Source of the DNA: Chitinophagales bacterium | GTDB taxonomy: Bacteria; Bacteroidota; Bacteroidia; Chitinophagales; Saprospiraceae | Length of the DNA stretch: 14,504 nucleotides | Direction: 5' to 3' | Assembly: GCA_013298445.1 (NCBI GenBank) | Contig: JAAFHQ010000051.1 | Coordinates: 1-14,504, forward strand | Part shown: in pieces, positions 1 through 7,068 of the stretch | Numbering within the stretch: position 1 is the first letter of the stretch | Layout of the letters: each line of letters starts with the position of its first letter | Notes under the pieces: generated by a model | The model's database searches: none | What the model was told of the DNA's origin: nothing | What the model saw: only the letters and a program-made list of their open reading frames with translations | Translations under genes and position numbers: made by a program

Positions 1-446
1 GCGCTGGCCTCCGTGGCGGCATGCACATAGGGATGGAAGCCCCTCGATTCTCCAAGCCCCAAATAATCCGGGGCGATGGCAACATAGCCCAAAGCTGCAC
101 CCACTCCAGCCAATTCCCAGCCACCTCGGCGCTCGGAAGGCACATCGCTGGGGCCGTTTACGGTGCCATGTTGATAACACAACAGAGGCAGGGCTTTGTT
201 TTCCACATCAGGAAACACCACCAACCCGGTGGCAGTATCTGGCTTACCGTCGATCCCGGTAGTGAGGTACCAAACTTTGTAGGTAGTGATGCTGTACTGC
301 ACAAAAGGGCCATAGGTCAGTGCCAATTCGTTTTTGGTGATGGCACCCATCGGGCGGGTTTTGATGAGGCGATTTTGGGCAACTGCCCCGGTGGTCAAGA
401 GCAGTATACCGAGGCTTAGGTTTAAAATGAGTAATGCTTTTTTCAT
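1..446 (-). CDS. Secreted alpha/beta hydrolase (secretory lipase-like), C-terminus beyond window
   Basis: Reading the minus strand from the ATG at 446 gives 148 complete codons with no stop before the window edge, so only the N-terminal part is visible. Residues 1-23 form a typical signal peptide: MKK, a run of leucines, then a cut after AVA at Q24. The mature protein should therefore be exported. The segments YQHGTVNG (about 91-98) and APDYLGLGES (about 125-134), followed by HPYVHA, fit the first half of an alpha/beta-hydrolase fold of the secretory lipase or prolyl-peptidase-like type: the oxyanion-strand HG motif and the conserved DYxGLG loop. The nucleophile serine elbow and the Asp/His of the triad would lie outside the window. 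The gene begins 5 bp after the stop of the GSCFA gene on the same strand, so the two are probably co-transcribed. Substrate is unknown; an esterase or lipase is the likeliest activity. Confidence 0.75.
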   Translation of the reverse strand, partial: MKKALLILNLSLGILLLTTGAVAQNRLIKTRPMGAITKNELALTYGPFVQYSITTYKVWYLTTGIDGKPDTATGLVVFPDVENKALPLLCYQHGTVNGPSDVPSERRGGWELAGVGAALGYVAIAPDYLGLGESRGFHPYVHAATEAS

Positions 447-451
447 GGGCT

Positions 452-1441
452 TTATGCCTTTAGTTGTTGATGAAAAAATGACTTTTCAGCTGAAAAGTCC
501 AATGTGGGATACTTATTCTCCAAACGTGTAATGTACTCAAGTTGTTGATGTAAAAATGTTTGATGAGTGACAGTATTTGGATGCAGGGGGCGATGTTGCA
601 AAGCACGGTTTAATTTTTCAAGCTCCTGAACCTGGGTTTGGGTGGCTACATCAAAAAATGCATTTTTGAAATAGGCCCAAATGTAATCAGTCGCTTGAGC
701 ACTGGGGTGGGCCAGGTCTTCAGCGTAAAAACGGTAATCCCGCAAGTCATCCATCAGCAGTTCGTAAGCGGGGAAATAATGAACTTGTGCAAAATCATGG
801 CACAATTGTTCAGTAGCCAATAATAAGGTGGCTTTGCTACGGGCATTTTCCACGATGCCCTCACGCAGGTAACGAACTGGGCTTACGGTAAGCACTACTT
901 TTAACTCAGGATGCACCGCAAAACAGGCCTCAAGCGCGGCACCAAGTATTTCTACAATTTCGGGCAACTCCATGCGTCGCCGCTGAAAACTGGACTTGGG
1001 CAATTTGTGGCAATTGGAAACACTGCGTTTTTCTGCCAGGTGGTCCCATACATTGGCCGTGCCCAAAGTCAAAATCAATACATTTGCTTTTTTGAATTGA
1101 GCATGTGCAGCCTTTTGAGCCATTTCAATTCCAGCGAGGGCCTGATCAGATGAAGGAGCTGAAAAACTGCCATGGTGATCAAAACTATGCCAAAGCCCCT
1201 GGTATTCAAATAAATCAATAACTTGATAGTTTTTGGGTTGGCTCGCTCTGGTCAAACTCAGGGCAACCGAGTAAGGATTAAAAGCAATCCCCAAGGGGTT
1301 GTAAAAACTTGAAAACTTACGAGCAATTAATCGTTGTCCGATTTGTTCGACAAAACAAGAGCCAATGCCCAAAAAGTGATCGGCATAGCTCAATTGAAAC
1401 GGGTAAACGGGTGGAGGCAAAATGCTCCGAAAATGCTCCAT
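452..1441 (-). CDS. GSCFA-family (SGNH hydrolase-like) protein
   Basis: The protein is 329 residues from the ATG at 1441. It carries the name-giving motif of the GSCFA family as GIGSCFVE (about 25-32, with V where A is usual). This is followed by the family-like NPLGIAFNPYS stretch, an ILTLGTANVW strand (the LTLGT block) and DLAHPS (D242, H245). The Ser of GSC with the D-x-x-H pair gives the arrangement of an SGNH-type esterase fold; activity and substrate are not established for the family. No signal peptide is visible, so it is probably cytoplasmic. I chose the ATG at 1441 because the family normally starts with a short 'M-x-F-R' segment ahead of the GSCFA motif. The frame stays open upstream to a TTG at 1513, which would add 24 residues of unconvincing sequence. 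It lies 5 bp upstream of the secreted hydrolase and diverges from the gene at 1554. Confidence 0.85.
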   Translation of the reverse strand: MEHFRSILPPPVYPFQLSYADHFLGIGSCFVEQIGQRLIARKFSSFYNPLGIAFNPYSVALSLTRASQPKNYQVIDLFEYQGLWHSFDHHGSFSAPSSDQALAGIEMAQKAAHAQFKKANVLILTLGTANVWDHLAEKRSVSNCHKLPKSSFQRRRMELPEIVEILGAALEACFAVHPELKVVLTVSPVRYLREGIVENARSKATLLLATEQLCHDFAQVHYFPAYELLMDDLRDYRFYAEDLAHPSAQATDYIWAYFKNAFFDVATQTQVQELEKLNRALQHRPLHPNTVTHQTFLHQQLEYITRLENKYPTLDFSAEKSFFHQQLKA

Positions 1442-1553
1442 TTTGCTGCATTTAGTGGCTCCATCAAATCTACTGACAGCTTTTTTGCCAATTGAATCAA
1501 CAATTTTATTCAATTTATCGTAAATTTCCTCGCCAAATCATTGATAACTGCTA

Positions 1554-2882
1554 ATGAGCCTATTTGATCGACTGTTCAGAGCTTCCAATACAGGTGTTTC
1601 CACAACTCAATTGGACATAAAGTTTGGGCGATATACGGATTCTTACAAAACTCCGCTGAATTATCAGGCCTGGGAACAGTCACTGGCATTGTTTGAAGAA
1701 GACAAATACCTGGATGCCTACCGTGCATTTTTTCAATACCTGCGCGACGAGCGTGAAGACAATGTCCGTTGGTGGACTGAAGATGGAACGCTGCGTTTTG
1801 AATTCTATCAAGGGTCAAAAAAAATAACCGGCTACGCCAACGACGCAAAATTTCTGGCAGAGTCCAGAATCGCCTACTCCGAGGCTTTGAATGTAGGTTT
1901 TATGCGACGGCTTATAGAGCGCAATTTTATCCTGCAATTCAGTCGCTTTGCCCTCGATCCTGAGAACAACCTCACCATTCTTTTTGACACGCCCAAGGTC
2001 GATGCTTCACCCCATAAGTTGTACATGGCGTTGCGGGAACTGGCCATCAATGCCGATAAACAGGATGACCTTTTATTGGATGAGTTCAAAATGTTACAGG
2101 CAGTTGAGGCCGATCACTTGCAGGAAATTCCACTCCTTGAAAAAGAGGCCAAGTACAAATTTATCCAGGAAGCCATCAGTAGTACCCTCCGCGAAGTGCT
2201 GGAAGGCCCCCTAAACCGCGAGCAGTATCCTGGTGCCATTGCTTATTTGCTGTTGAACCTGGTGTTTAAACTCGACTACCTGGTTAAACCTGAAGGGTAC
2301 ATGATGGAGGAATTGGAACGCATTCAACGGCAATATTTCACCAAAGAAAACAAGTCGAACATCGATAAAAATCTCTTTTTGGCCAAAGACCTGCAAAAAC
2401 TGTCGGAACGCCCCAAGGAGGAATTTTTTAAAGAAATGTACCGGGTGCGCAGCACCTTTGGCATCACCACTCCGGTCACTCATGATAAATTGGTAGCGCT
2501 CATCGATACGGAATTGCCTCAAATGGATTGGTATTGCGAAAATGGTTACCTCTCCGTTGCTTTGTCTATCACGGGTTACATTGTCAGTTCAGGTTTATTC
2601 AACTATGCGCTGCCAAAACCCGATCGCGATCTGCTCCATCTCTATATGCAGATTGTCGAAGGGGCGTATTTCCGCTCGCTGGGCTTCAAAAATGATTTTA
2701 TCGATGCCAACAGTGGAACCATCAATCGGAGGGCCATTAAAAGGGCGATTGAAGACATTGTGGAAGATAACAAGGGCTTGTTCCCACGCTTTAGTCCCCG
2801 TGTGAGTGAAGTTGATTTTAGTTCTTTGGCTAAATTTTGTCGGACTTATTTGTTGATGATTAAAGGTTTGGAATTGAATTAA
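1554..2882 (+). CDS. Conserved-looking hypothetical protein, 442 aa, possibly YbjN/chaperone-like
   Basis: I do not recognise this protein. It starts at the ATG at 1554 and has no signal peptide or membrane helix, so it should be cytoplasmic. The composition is rich in charged and aromatic residues, as in a folded soluble alpha/beta protein. The N-terminal part (about 35-65) has a helix pair, with LALFEEDKYLDAYRAFFQYL resembling a TPR-like half repeat. Residues roughly 85-185 read like an alpha/beta module in which strands such as ILQFSRFALD and LTILFDTP are followed by helices with ALRELAINADKQDD. This loosely recalls the YbjN or type III secretion chaperone fold. That is only an inference from the pattern and could be wrong. 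The C-terminal half is mostly helical. Its stop codon overlaps the stop of the convergent tolC-like gene by 4 bp, so no terminator lies between them. The divergent upstream neighbour is the GSCFA gene. Confidence 0.8.
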   Translation: MSLFDRLFRASNTGVSTTQLDIKFGRYTDSYKTPLNYQAWEQSLALFEEDKYLDAYRAFFQYLRDEREDNVRWWTEDGTLRFEFYQGSKKITGYANDAKFLAESRIAYSEALNVGFMRRLIERNFILQFSRFALDPENNLTILFDTPKVDASPHKLYMALRELAINADKQDDLLLDEFKMLQAVEADHLQEIPLLEKEAKYKFIQEAISSTLREVLEGPLNREQYPGAIAYLLLNLVFKLDYLVKPEGYMMEELERIQRQYFTKENKSNIDKNLFLAKDLQKLSERPKEEFFKEMYRVRSTFGITTPVTHDKLVALIDTELPQMDWYCENGYLSVALSITGYIVSSGLFNYALPKPDRDLLHLYMQIVEGAYFRSLGFKNDFIDANSGTINRRAIKRAIEDIVEDNKGLFPRFSPRVSEVDFSSLAKFCRTYLLMIKGLELN

Positions 2883-3940
2883 TTTCCCATTGCCTTTTCC
2901 CAACGCAACTTCGCTACTAGATAGTTGTACCAGGCACTCAGGGCGTTGTTCTCGGCCTCACGCAGCGAGAATTCCGTATTCAACAAGTCCGCAAAAAGTA
3001 AATTTCCACCAACATACCGCTCCTTCTCCAACTCCAGAATTTTACGCGCTGTCGCCAGATTTTGCTGGGCACTTTGCCATTGCACCACACTGTTTTGTAG
3101 TGCGGTTTGGGTAGAAGCCACTTCGTAGCCAATGTCCTGTCGAATGCGTTCGATGGTGTGTTGGCTAACCTGGTTTTGCAACTTCAACACTTCCAGGTTC
3201 TTTTGTTTGAGGTTGCCGTCAAACAACGTAAAATTGGTCTGCAACCCAAGGTAAACGGCCGGAAACCATTTTTCCCAAACCGCAAAATTGTTGCTCAAAT
3301 GTTGCGCCGATCCATTGGCAATGGCACTGAGATTGGGACGGTACTGTTCCTTGATGCGCTGCTGATCTAGCAGGTTGAGCGCGAGGCGTTGTTCTTCTTC
3401 CTTGAGTTCCCAACGCTGGCCTGTACTTGCTGAAGTTGAATTCGTGGTAAGGTTATTGGTAGGGGGAGCGATGGTACCCACTTCCAAAGGTGTATCAAGG
3501 GGCAGACCTACGCGGTAGGCCAGGTTTTGGCGACTCAAGCTCAGATTGTTTTTAGCCTGATCCCGCGAGGCCCGACTATTGTCCCTTTCCAGTTGGCTCC
3601 GCTGCACTTCGCTAGGCAATAAAGCACCTGCATTGAGGCGGTTTTGGCTGATTTGTAAAAGGGACTCTGCCCGCTTGAGCTTTTCTTCAGCAATGCTCAG
3701 TTGCTCTTGCTTCAAAAACACATCGTACCAAGCTTCTGCAATGGTGAGCCGGAAATTGGCCTTTTGTTTCTCTAAAGTGGATTCCTGCAACATTCTCTGT
3801 CCATCCGCACGCAATTGGTCAGTGCGCAAAGTGGGGTCGATGAGGGAGTAGCTGACATTCAGTGCACCCGTGATGTTAAAGACAGTGCCAAAACGCAGTT
3901 TCTGATCTTCGCCAGTGCCACTACCGCCAAATGCCCCGGC
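2879..3940 (-). pseudogene. TolC-family outer-membrane efflux protein, 5'-truncated
   Basis: The frame encodes about 353 residues of a TolC/OEP-type outer-membrane factor. It has long amphipathic helices with heptad character (LTIAEAWYDVFLKQEQLSIA, RLNAGALLPSEVQRSQLERD), a second helical pair (IRQDIGYEVASTQTALQNSV, VGGNLLFADLLNTEFSLREA) and an intact C-terminus ending WEKAMGN. Related proteins are normally about 430-490 residues. What is missing is the signal peptide and roughly the first 90-110 residues. The open frame begins at the codon directly after the permease stop (TAG at 3941-3943), in the same frame, with AGAFGGSGTGEDQKLRFG, which belongs to the middle of the first OEP repeat. No ATG or GTG lies before the body of the protein. 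The first usable start is a TTG at 3829, giving 316 residues with no export signal. Without a signal peptide it cannot reach the outer membrane, so I call it a broken gene. An assembly error is the main alternative. Confidence 0.75.
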
Positions 3941-5062
3941 CTATGTTCTAAATATTGCCGATGGCTCCAATCCAGTAATCCTGCGAATGGCAAACAAGCT
4001 GCCAAACACTGCAATGAATAAAGTGAGGATCAAAAAACCAAAACGCATCCACAAAGGGAATTCAAAAATGGTACCCGCCTGGGCGACCCCGACCTTAAAG
4101 CCATTGACAAAAAAGTAGCCGATCAAAAAACCAATGATGGCCAAAATCATAGCCTGCATCAAGATAAGGCGAGAGATGTAGCCGTTGGTAGCCCCAATGG
4201 CTTTGAGCGTACCGTAATCCCGGATGCGGTCGATGGCCGCAGAGTAAAGGGTCAGGCCAATGATGACAAAACCGACGATTAGGGCGAATACAATCAAAGT
4301 TCCAAAAGACAGTGCGATGCCACTGGAGCTCAATACAGTCAGGATGGTCTCACGGGTGAAATCTTCGCTGGCCCAGGCTCGTACCCCTTTTAGGTTTTGG
4401 TTGATGTAAAAAATAACTTGCTCACGGGAAACCTTAGGGTCCCAGGTCAACAAAAAAGCACTGGCCTGATTGTTGGGGATATTGCCCAGGTAGCGGGCTC
4501 TTTCAATGGAGGTAAAAGTATAGGTCCCTCCAAACGAACGCACCCCTTTGGTGTTGCCGGCAATGAAGACCTTTTTGCCATTGATTTCGAAATAGTCCCC
4601 AATTTTGGCACTCCCCAAAGCTTCGCGGTCAAACACATCGGTAATGATCGCGCCATCTTTAAGCAGATCCGCCGTACTACCCTCACTGAGCATCCAGGGG
4701 CCTCCTGCACACTCGGGATATTGCACCCCAATGAGCACTACGCCCGAGTTTTTGCCATTGGCAAATCGGGCACCACCGGCTGCCAGCACCAATGGACTGA
4801 CCCGCGTAACGCCTGGCACACTCGCCAACTCGCGTGCTTTGCGCATGTCCAAGGTAGCCAAAGAGTTGACGTCATTCGTTGTATCATCAACCACCCAGAT
4901 GTATTGCTGATTGTTGCGCACCAGTGCCGACATGGCGTTCGTCAAAAAAATAAAAATACCACACTGCTGTCCAATCAGAAAAACCGAAAGGATCACGCCA
5001 AAGAGCGCACCAAGGGACTTGGCCTTGTCATAAAGCAAAAAACGAAGCGCAGTTCTGAACAT
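3941..5062 (-). CDS. ABC transporter permease, FtsX/MacB/DevC type
   Basis: This is the inner-membrane permease of a type VII (MacB-like) ABC exporter, 373 residues from the ATG at 5062. The topology is characteristic: one membrane helix near the N-terminus (about 16-38), a large periplasmic domain (about 40-245), then three helices (about 249-273, 298-319 and 341-358). The FtsX-family signature GTLKAIGATNGYISR lies between the second and third helices (about 284-298), and the C-terminus LEPSAIFRT is typical of these proteins. Such permeases do not move substrate through the membrane helices. They transmit ATPase motion to a periplasmic fusion protein and a TolC duct. The DevC subgroup, best known from the heterocyst glycolipid exporter of cyanobacteria, is the closest match I can name. 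The gene follows the fusion-protein gene after a 134-bp spacer filled by a long hairpin, and is followed directly by the truncated tolC. Confidence 0.88.
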   Translation of the reverse strand: MFRTALRFLLYDKAKSLGALFGVILSVFLIGQQCGIFIFLTNAMSALVRNNQQYIWVVDDTTNDVNSLATLDMRKARELASVPGVTRVSPLVLAAGGARFANGKNSGVVLIGVQYPECAGGPWMLSEGSTADLLKDGAIITDVFDREALGSAKIGDYFEINGKKVFIAGNTKGVRSFGGTYTFTSIERARYLGNIPNNQASAFLLTWDPKVSREQVIFYINQNLKGVRAWASEDFTRETILTVLSSSGIALSFGTLIVFALIVGFVIIGLTLYSAAIDRIRDYGTLKAIGATNGYISRLILMQAMILAIIGFLIGYFFVNGFKVGVAQAGTIFEFPLWMRFGFLILTLFIAVFGSLFAIRRITGLEPSAIFRT

Positions 5063-5076
5063 GATTTCTATTTGTG

Positions 5077-5195
5077 GTTGAGGAAGGTTGAGATGGTTTA
5101 GGGAGGTTTAGGCTACCGCAGCAACGTGGATGCGATCTTGTCAACGTCACTGCGGTAGCCTAAACCTTCCTAAACCTTCCTCAACCTGCTCAACA
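5077..5195. repeat. Long inverted repeat built of ~10-bp units (intergenic hairpin)
   Basis: Positions 5095-5121 and 5150-5176 are inverted copies matching at 26 of 27 bases, capped by CTACCGCAG and its complement around a 28-nt loop (5122-5149). Outside this core the pairing continues, with one-base shifts, to about 5077 and 5195. Each arm is made of about four copies of a unit close to GGTTGAGGAA or GGTTTAGGAA. The element fills the gap between the stop of the fusion protein (5197) and the start of the permease (5062). In the operon mRNA it would fold into a stem of about 45 bp ending 14 nt before the permease start codon. It may be a dispersed repeat element, and it may also act as an RNA stabiliser or attenuator. 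Confidence 0.9.
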
Positions 5196-5196
5196 T

Positions 5197-6168
5197 TTAC
5201 TTATCCAATTCAATGACACATTCCACCCGGCTACCGATCAATACCTGGCTATTGTCCTCCAGTCGTACGTGTACCTCGCGCACCCGGCGATCTTCCAGGT
5301 TGTCGGCCCGATCAGAGAACAGGGATTTTTGCTTGAGGTAGGCTCCGGTAAAAACCACGGTACCTCGCGCCAGGATATTGCGCTCCCCTTGTGGACGGAT
5401 GTAAGCTTTATTGCCGTTTTTGACCCGGAGTGCAAACAGTTCATCTACTTCTCCAACGGCCAGGTATGGGCCTTCTTTGGCAAATTCACCCAAAACAGTG
5501 GAGGTGCTGATGTAGTTGCCCGGTTTCACATCGCAAGAGAGGAAGGTGCCTGCCAAAGGCGCCCGCAGGCTTTTTTTACCCAATTGAGTTTGGCTCAGGC
5601 CGATGTCGGCTCGTAGCTCCTCCAATCTTGCTTCCTGTTGTTGGATGTTAGCTTGTTGTGCAGTGAGTTGTTTTTGAATGTCTTCCACCGTAAAGCGGCT
5701 GTCATCTACACTTTGCTGCGTGGCGGCATAGCCTTGCAGGAGTTTGAGGTTGCGTTCGTAGGTATTCTGGGCATTGGCCAGTTTTACCTTGAGCGATTCC
5801 AGGTTAGCTTTGGTCGCAGTGATGGATGCTTGCTGGGTTTTGATGCGGCTTTGGGTCTGGTGCAATTGAGCATTTTCAATTGAAGATTCAAGTACCACCA
5901 ATGCATCACCCTTTTTTACCTGGGTATTTTCAGCAAACAAAACCTCCTTGACAAAACCTGCCGTCTCTGCATTGATGCTGATAATTTTGCCATCGGGTTC
6001 GATGCGGGCGATGCCCACTACTTCTTTGACCTTCATGGTAGAATCCAGGGGCACTTCAGTCGAAGTGAGGGGTTCTTTTTCAGTAGCAGCTGCGTTCGTT
6101 TCTTTTTTACCCCCACAACTGCTGATTGATCCGATTAGGAAAACGAGAAATAGATATTTGGTTTTCAT
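5197..6168 (-). CDS. Membrane-fusion (periplasmic adaptor) lipoprotein, HlyD/DevB-like
   Basis: This is the adaptor subunit that links the inner-membrane permease to a TolC channel. It has 323 residues from the ATG at 6168. The N-terminus is a lipoprotein signal with a lipobox ISSC at 15-18, so Cys18 should be acylated and the protein held on a membrane by lipid, not by a transmembrane helix. The order of parts is standard: a first barrel/lipoyl half with ETAGFVKEVLFAENTQVKKG, a coiled-coil hairpin of about 110 residues (roughly 100-205), the second lipoyl half with LRAPLAGTF, and a C-terminal beta-barrel. The C-terminal stretch LEDRRVREVHVRLED resembles the conserved end of DevB-type adaptors. 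It lies 15 bp downstream of the ATPase gene and before the permease, the gene set of a dev-like operon. Confidence 0.88.
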   Translation of the reverse strand: MKTKYLFLVFLIGSISSCGGKKETNAAATEKEPLTSTEVPLDSTMKVKEVVGIARIEPDGKIISINAETAGFVKEVLFAENTQVKKGDALVVLESSIENAQLHQTQSRIKTQQASITATKANLESLKVKLANAQNTYERNLKLLQGYAATQQSVDDSRFTVEDIQKQLTAQQANIQQQEARLEELRADIGLSQTQLGKKSLRAPLAGTFLSCDVKPGNYISTSTVLGEFAKEGPYLAVGEVDELFALRVKNGNKAYIRPQGERNILARGTVVFTGAYLKQKSLFSDRADNLEDRRVREVHVRLEDNSQVLIGSRVECVIELDK

Positions 6169-6183
6169 GATATCAAAACTAAA

Positions 6184-6867
6184 CTAGTGATCAAATTTTT
6201 GTACCTGGGTCACGATTCCATTGTTGACGGCCACAATTCGGTGGGCGTATTGCTCCAGGCGAGGGTCGTGGGTAACCACGCATACAGCCTTGCCCTGGTT
6301 GGCCAGGTGGCGCAATTCCTGCATGACTACATCCAGGGAGTCCTTGTCCAGGGAGGCAGTGGGTTCGTCACAAAGAATTAATTTGGGATTGGTCACCAGA
6401 GCCCGCGCAATGGCGACCCGCTGCTGTTGCCCACCAGAGAGTTGTTTGGGCAATTGTTTGCGCCGATCCATCATGTCGACCATTTCCAGGGCAGCATACG
6501 CGCGTTTGCGGCCTTCAGCATTGCCAACGCCTTGCAAACGCATGGGCATCATGACATTGTCTTCGGCAGAAAGGGGGGCTAGCAGGTTGAAGCTTTGAAA
6601 AACAAACCCAATGGTATTAAGCCGCAGCCGGGCGAGTTGCTTTTCATTCAGGCGATTGATTTCCTGCCCGTCTACCCACAAACGACCTTCAGTGGGGTAT
6701 AGTACACAACCCAAAAGAGAGAGCAGGGTGGTTTTGCCCGATCCAGAAGGGCCGATGATCAGCAACAACTCCCCTTCATTCACTTGCATGGTGGTCGGCT
6801 GTAGTGCTATTATTTCCTGATCCCCGACTTTGTATACTTTGTTGACATTTTCCAGCTTGGCAATCAT
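6184..6867 (-). CDS. ABC exporter ATP-binding subunit, LolD/MacB/DevA type
   Basis: A complete ABC ATPase of 227 residues from the ATG at 6867. All catalytic elements are present: Walker A GPSGSGKT (39-46), Q-loop Q91, signature LSGGQQ (143-148), Walker B LILCDE (163-168), D-loop SLD (172-174) and the switch histidine H200 in VTHD. Length and motif spacing fit the small MacB/LolD/DevA class, which works as a dimer on the cytoplasmic face of an FtsX-type permease. It is the first gene of the minus-strand operon: ATPase, fusion lipoprotein, permease, TolC. The next gene starts 15 bp after its stop. A 10-6-10 inverted repeat lies 24 bp ahead of its start codon and may be an operator. LolD itself is unlikely because a fusion protein and a TolC gene follow. 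Confidence 0.93.
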   Translation of the reverse strand: MIAKLENVNKVYKVGDQEIIALQPTTMQVNEGELLLIIGPSGSGKTTLLSLLGCVLYPTEGRLWVDGQEINRLNEKQLARLRLNTIGFVFQSFNLLAPLSAEDNVMMPMRLQGVGNAEGRKRAYAALEMVDMMDRRKQLPKQLSGGQQQRVAIARALVTNPKLILCDEPTASLDKDSLDVVMQELRHLANQGKAVCVVTHDPRLEQYAHRIVAVNNGIVTQVQKFDH

Positions 6868-6890
6868 CAGGCGTGGTTTATAATTTTTTC

Positions 6891-6916
6891 ACAATGAAAA
6901 ACTGTGTTTCCATTGT
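6891..6916. promoter_or_regulatory. Inverted repeat upstream of ABC operon, possible operator
   Basis: ACAATGAAAA (6891-6900) and TTTCCATTGT (6907-6916) are inverted copies matching at 9 of 10 positions around a 6-base spacer ACTGTG. The repeat ends 24 bp upstream of the ATPase start codon at 6867. Size and symmetry fit a binding site for a dimeric repressor, but no regulator gene is in the window and no promoter of the Bacteroidota consensus could be placed next to it. It could equally be a short RNA hairpin in the leader. Confidence 0.35.
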
Positions 6917-7068
6917 AATTTAATGTAAAACTGGAAAAAGATGAAAAGGTTGAGGGAATTGGAAAAAATTTCCTTAGAGCATGTCTAAAAAAACAAAAAG
7001 GGCAAGAAACGAACCTTTCGCATCTCACCCGTTAGCGCAGAAAAAATGGTAAAATTTTTAGGACTCGC

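Noticed and set aside
2879..5062. Permease-TolC fusion protein made by reading through the TAG at 3941-3943
   Set aside because: The frames are continuous, but the permease C-terminus is cytoplasmic in the FtsX/MacB topology, so a fused TolC domain would end up in the wrong compartment. The permease end itself looks normal. A deletion or assembly error explains the arrangement better.
4397..5101. Long open frame on the plus strand (234 codons) opposite the permease
   Set aside because: It lies entirely over well-supported minus-strand coding sequence plus the hairpin, and its translation has no family features; it is an antisense shadow.
6948..6957. GGTTGAGGGA, similar to one unit of the hairpin at 5077-5195
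   Set aside because: A single unit without cap or second arm; a 10-base near match is expected by chance.
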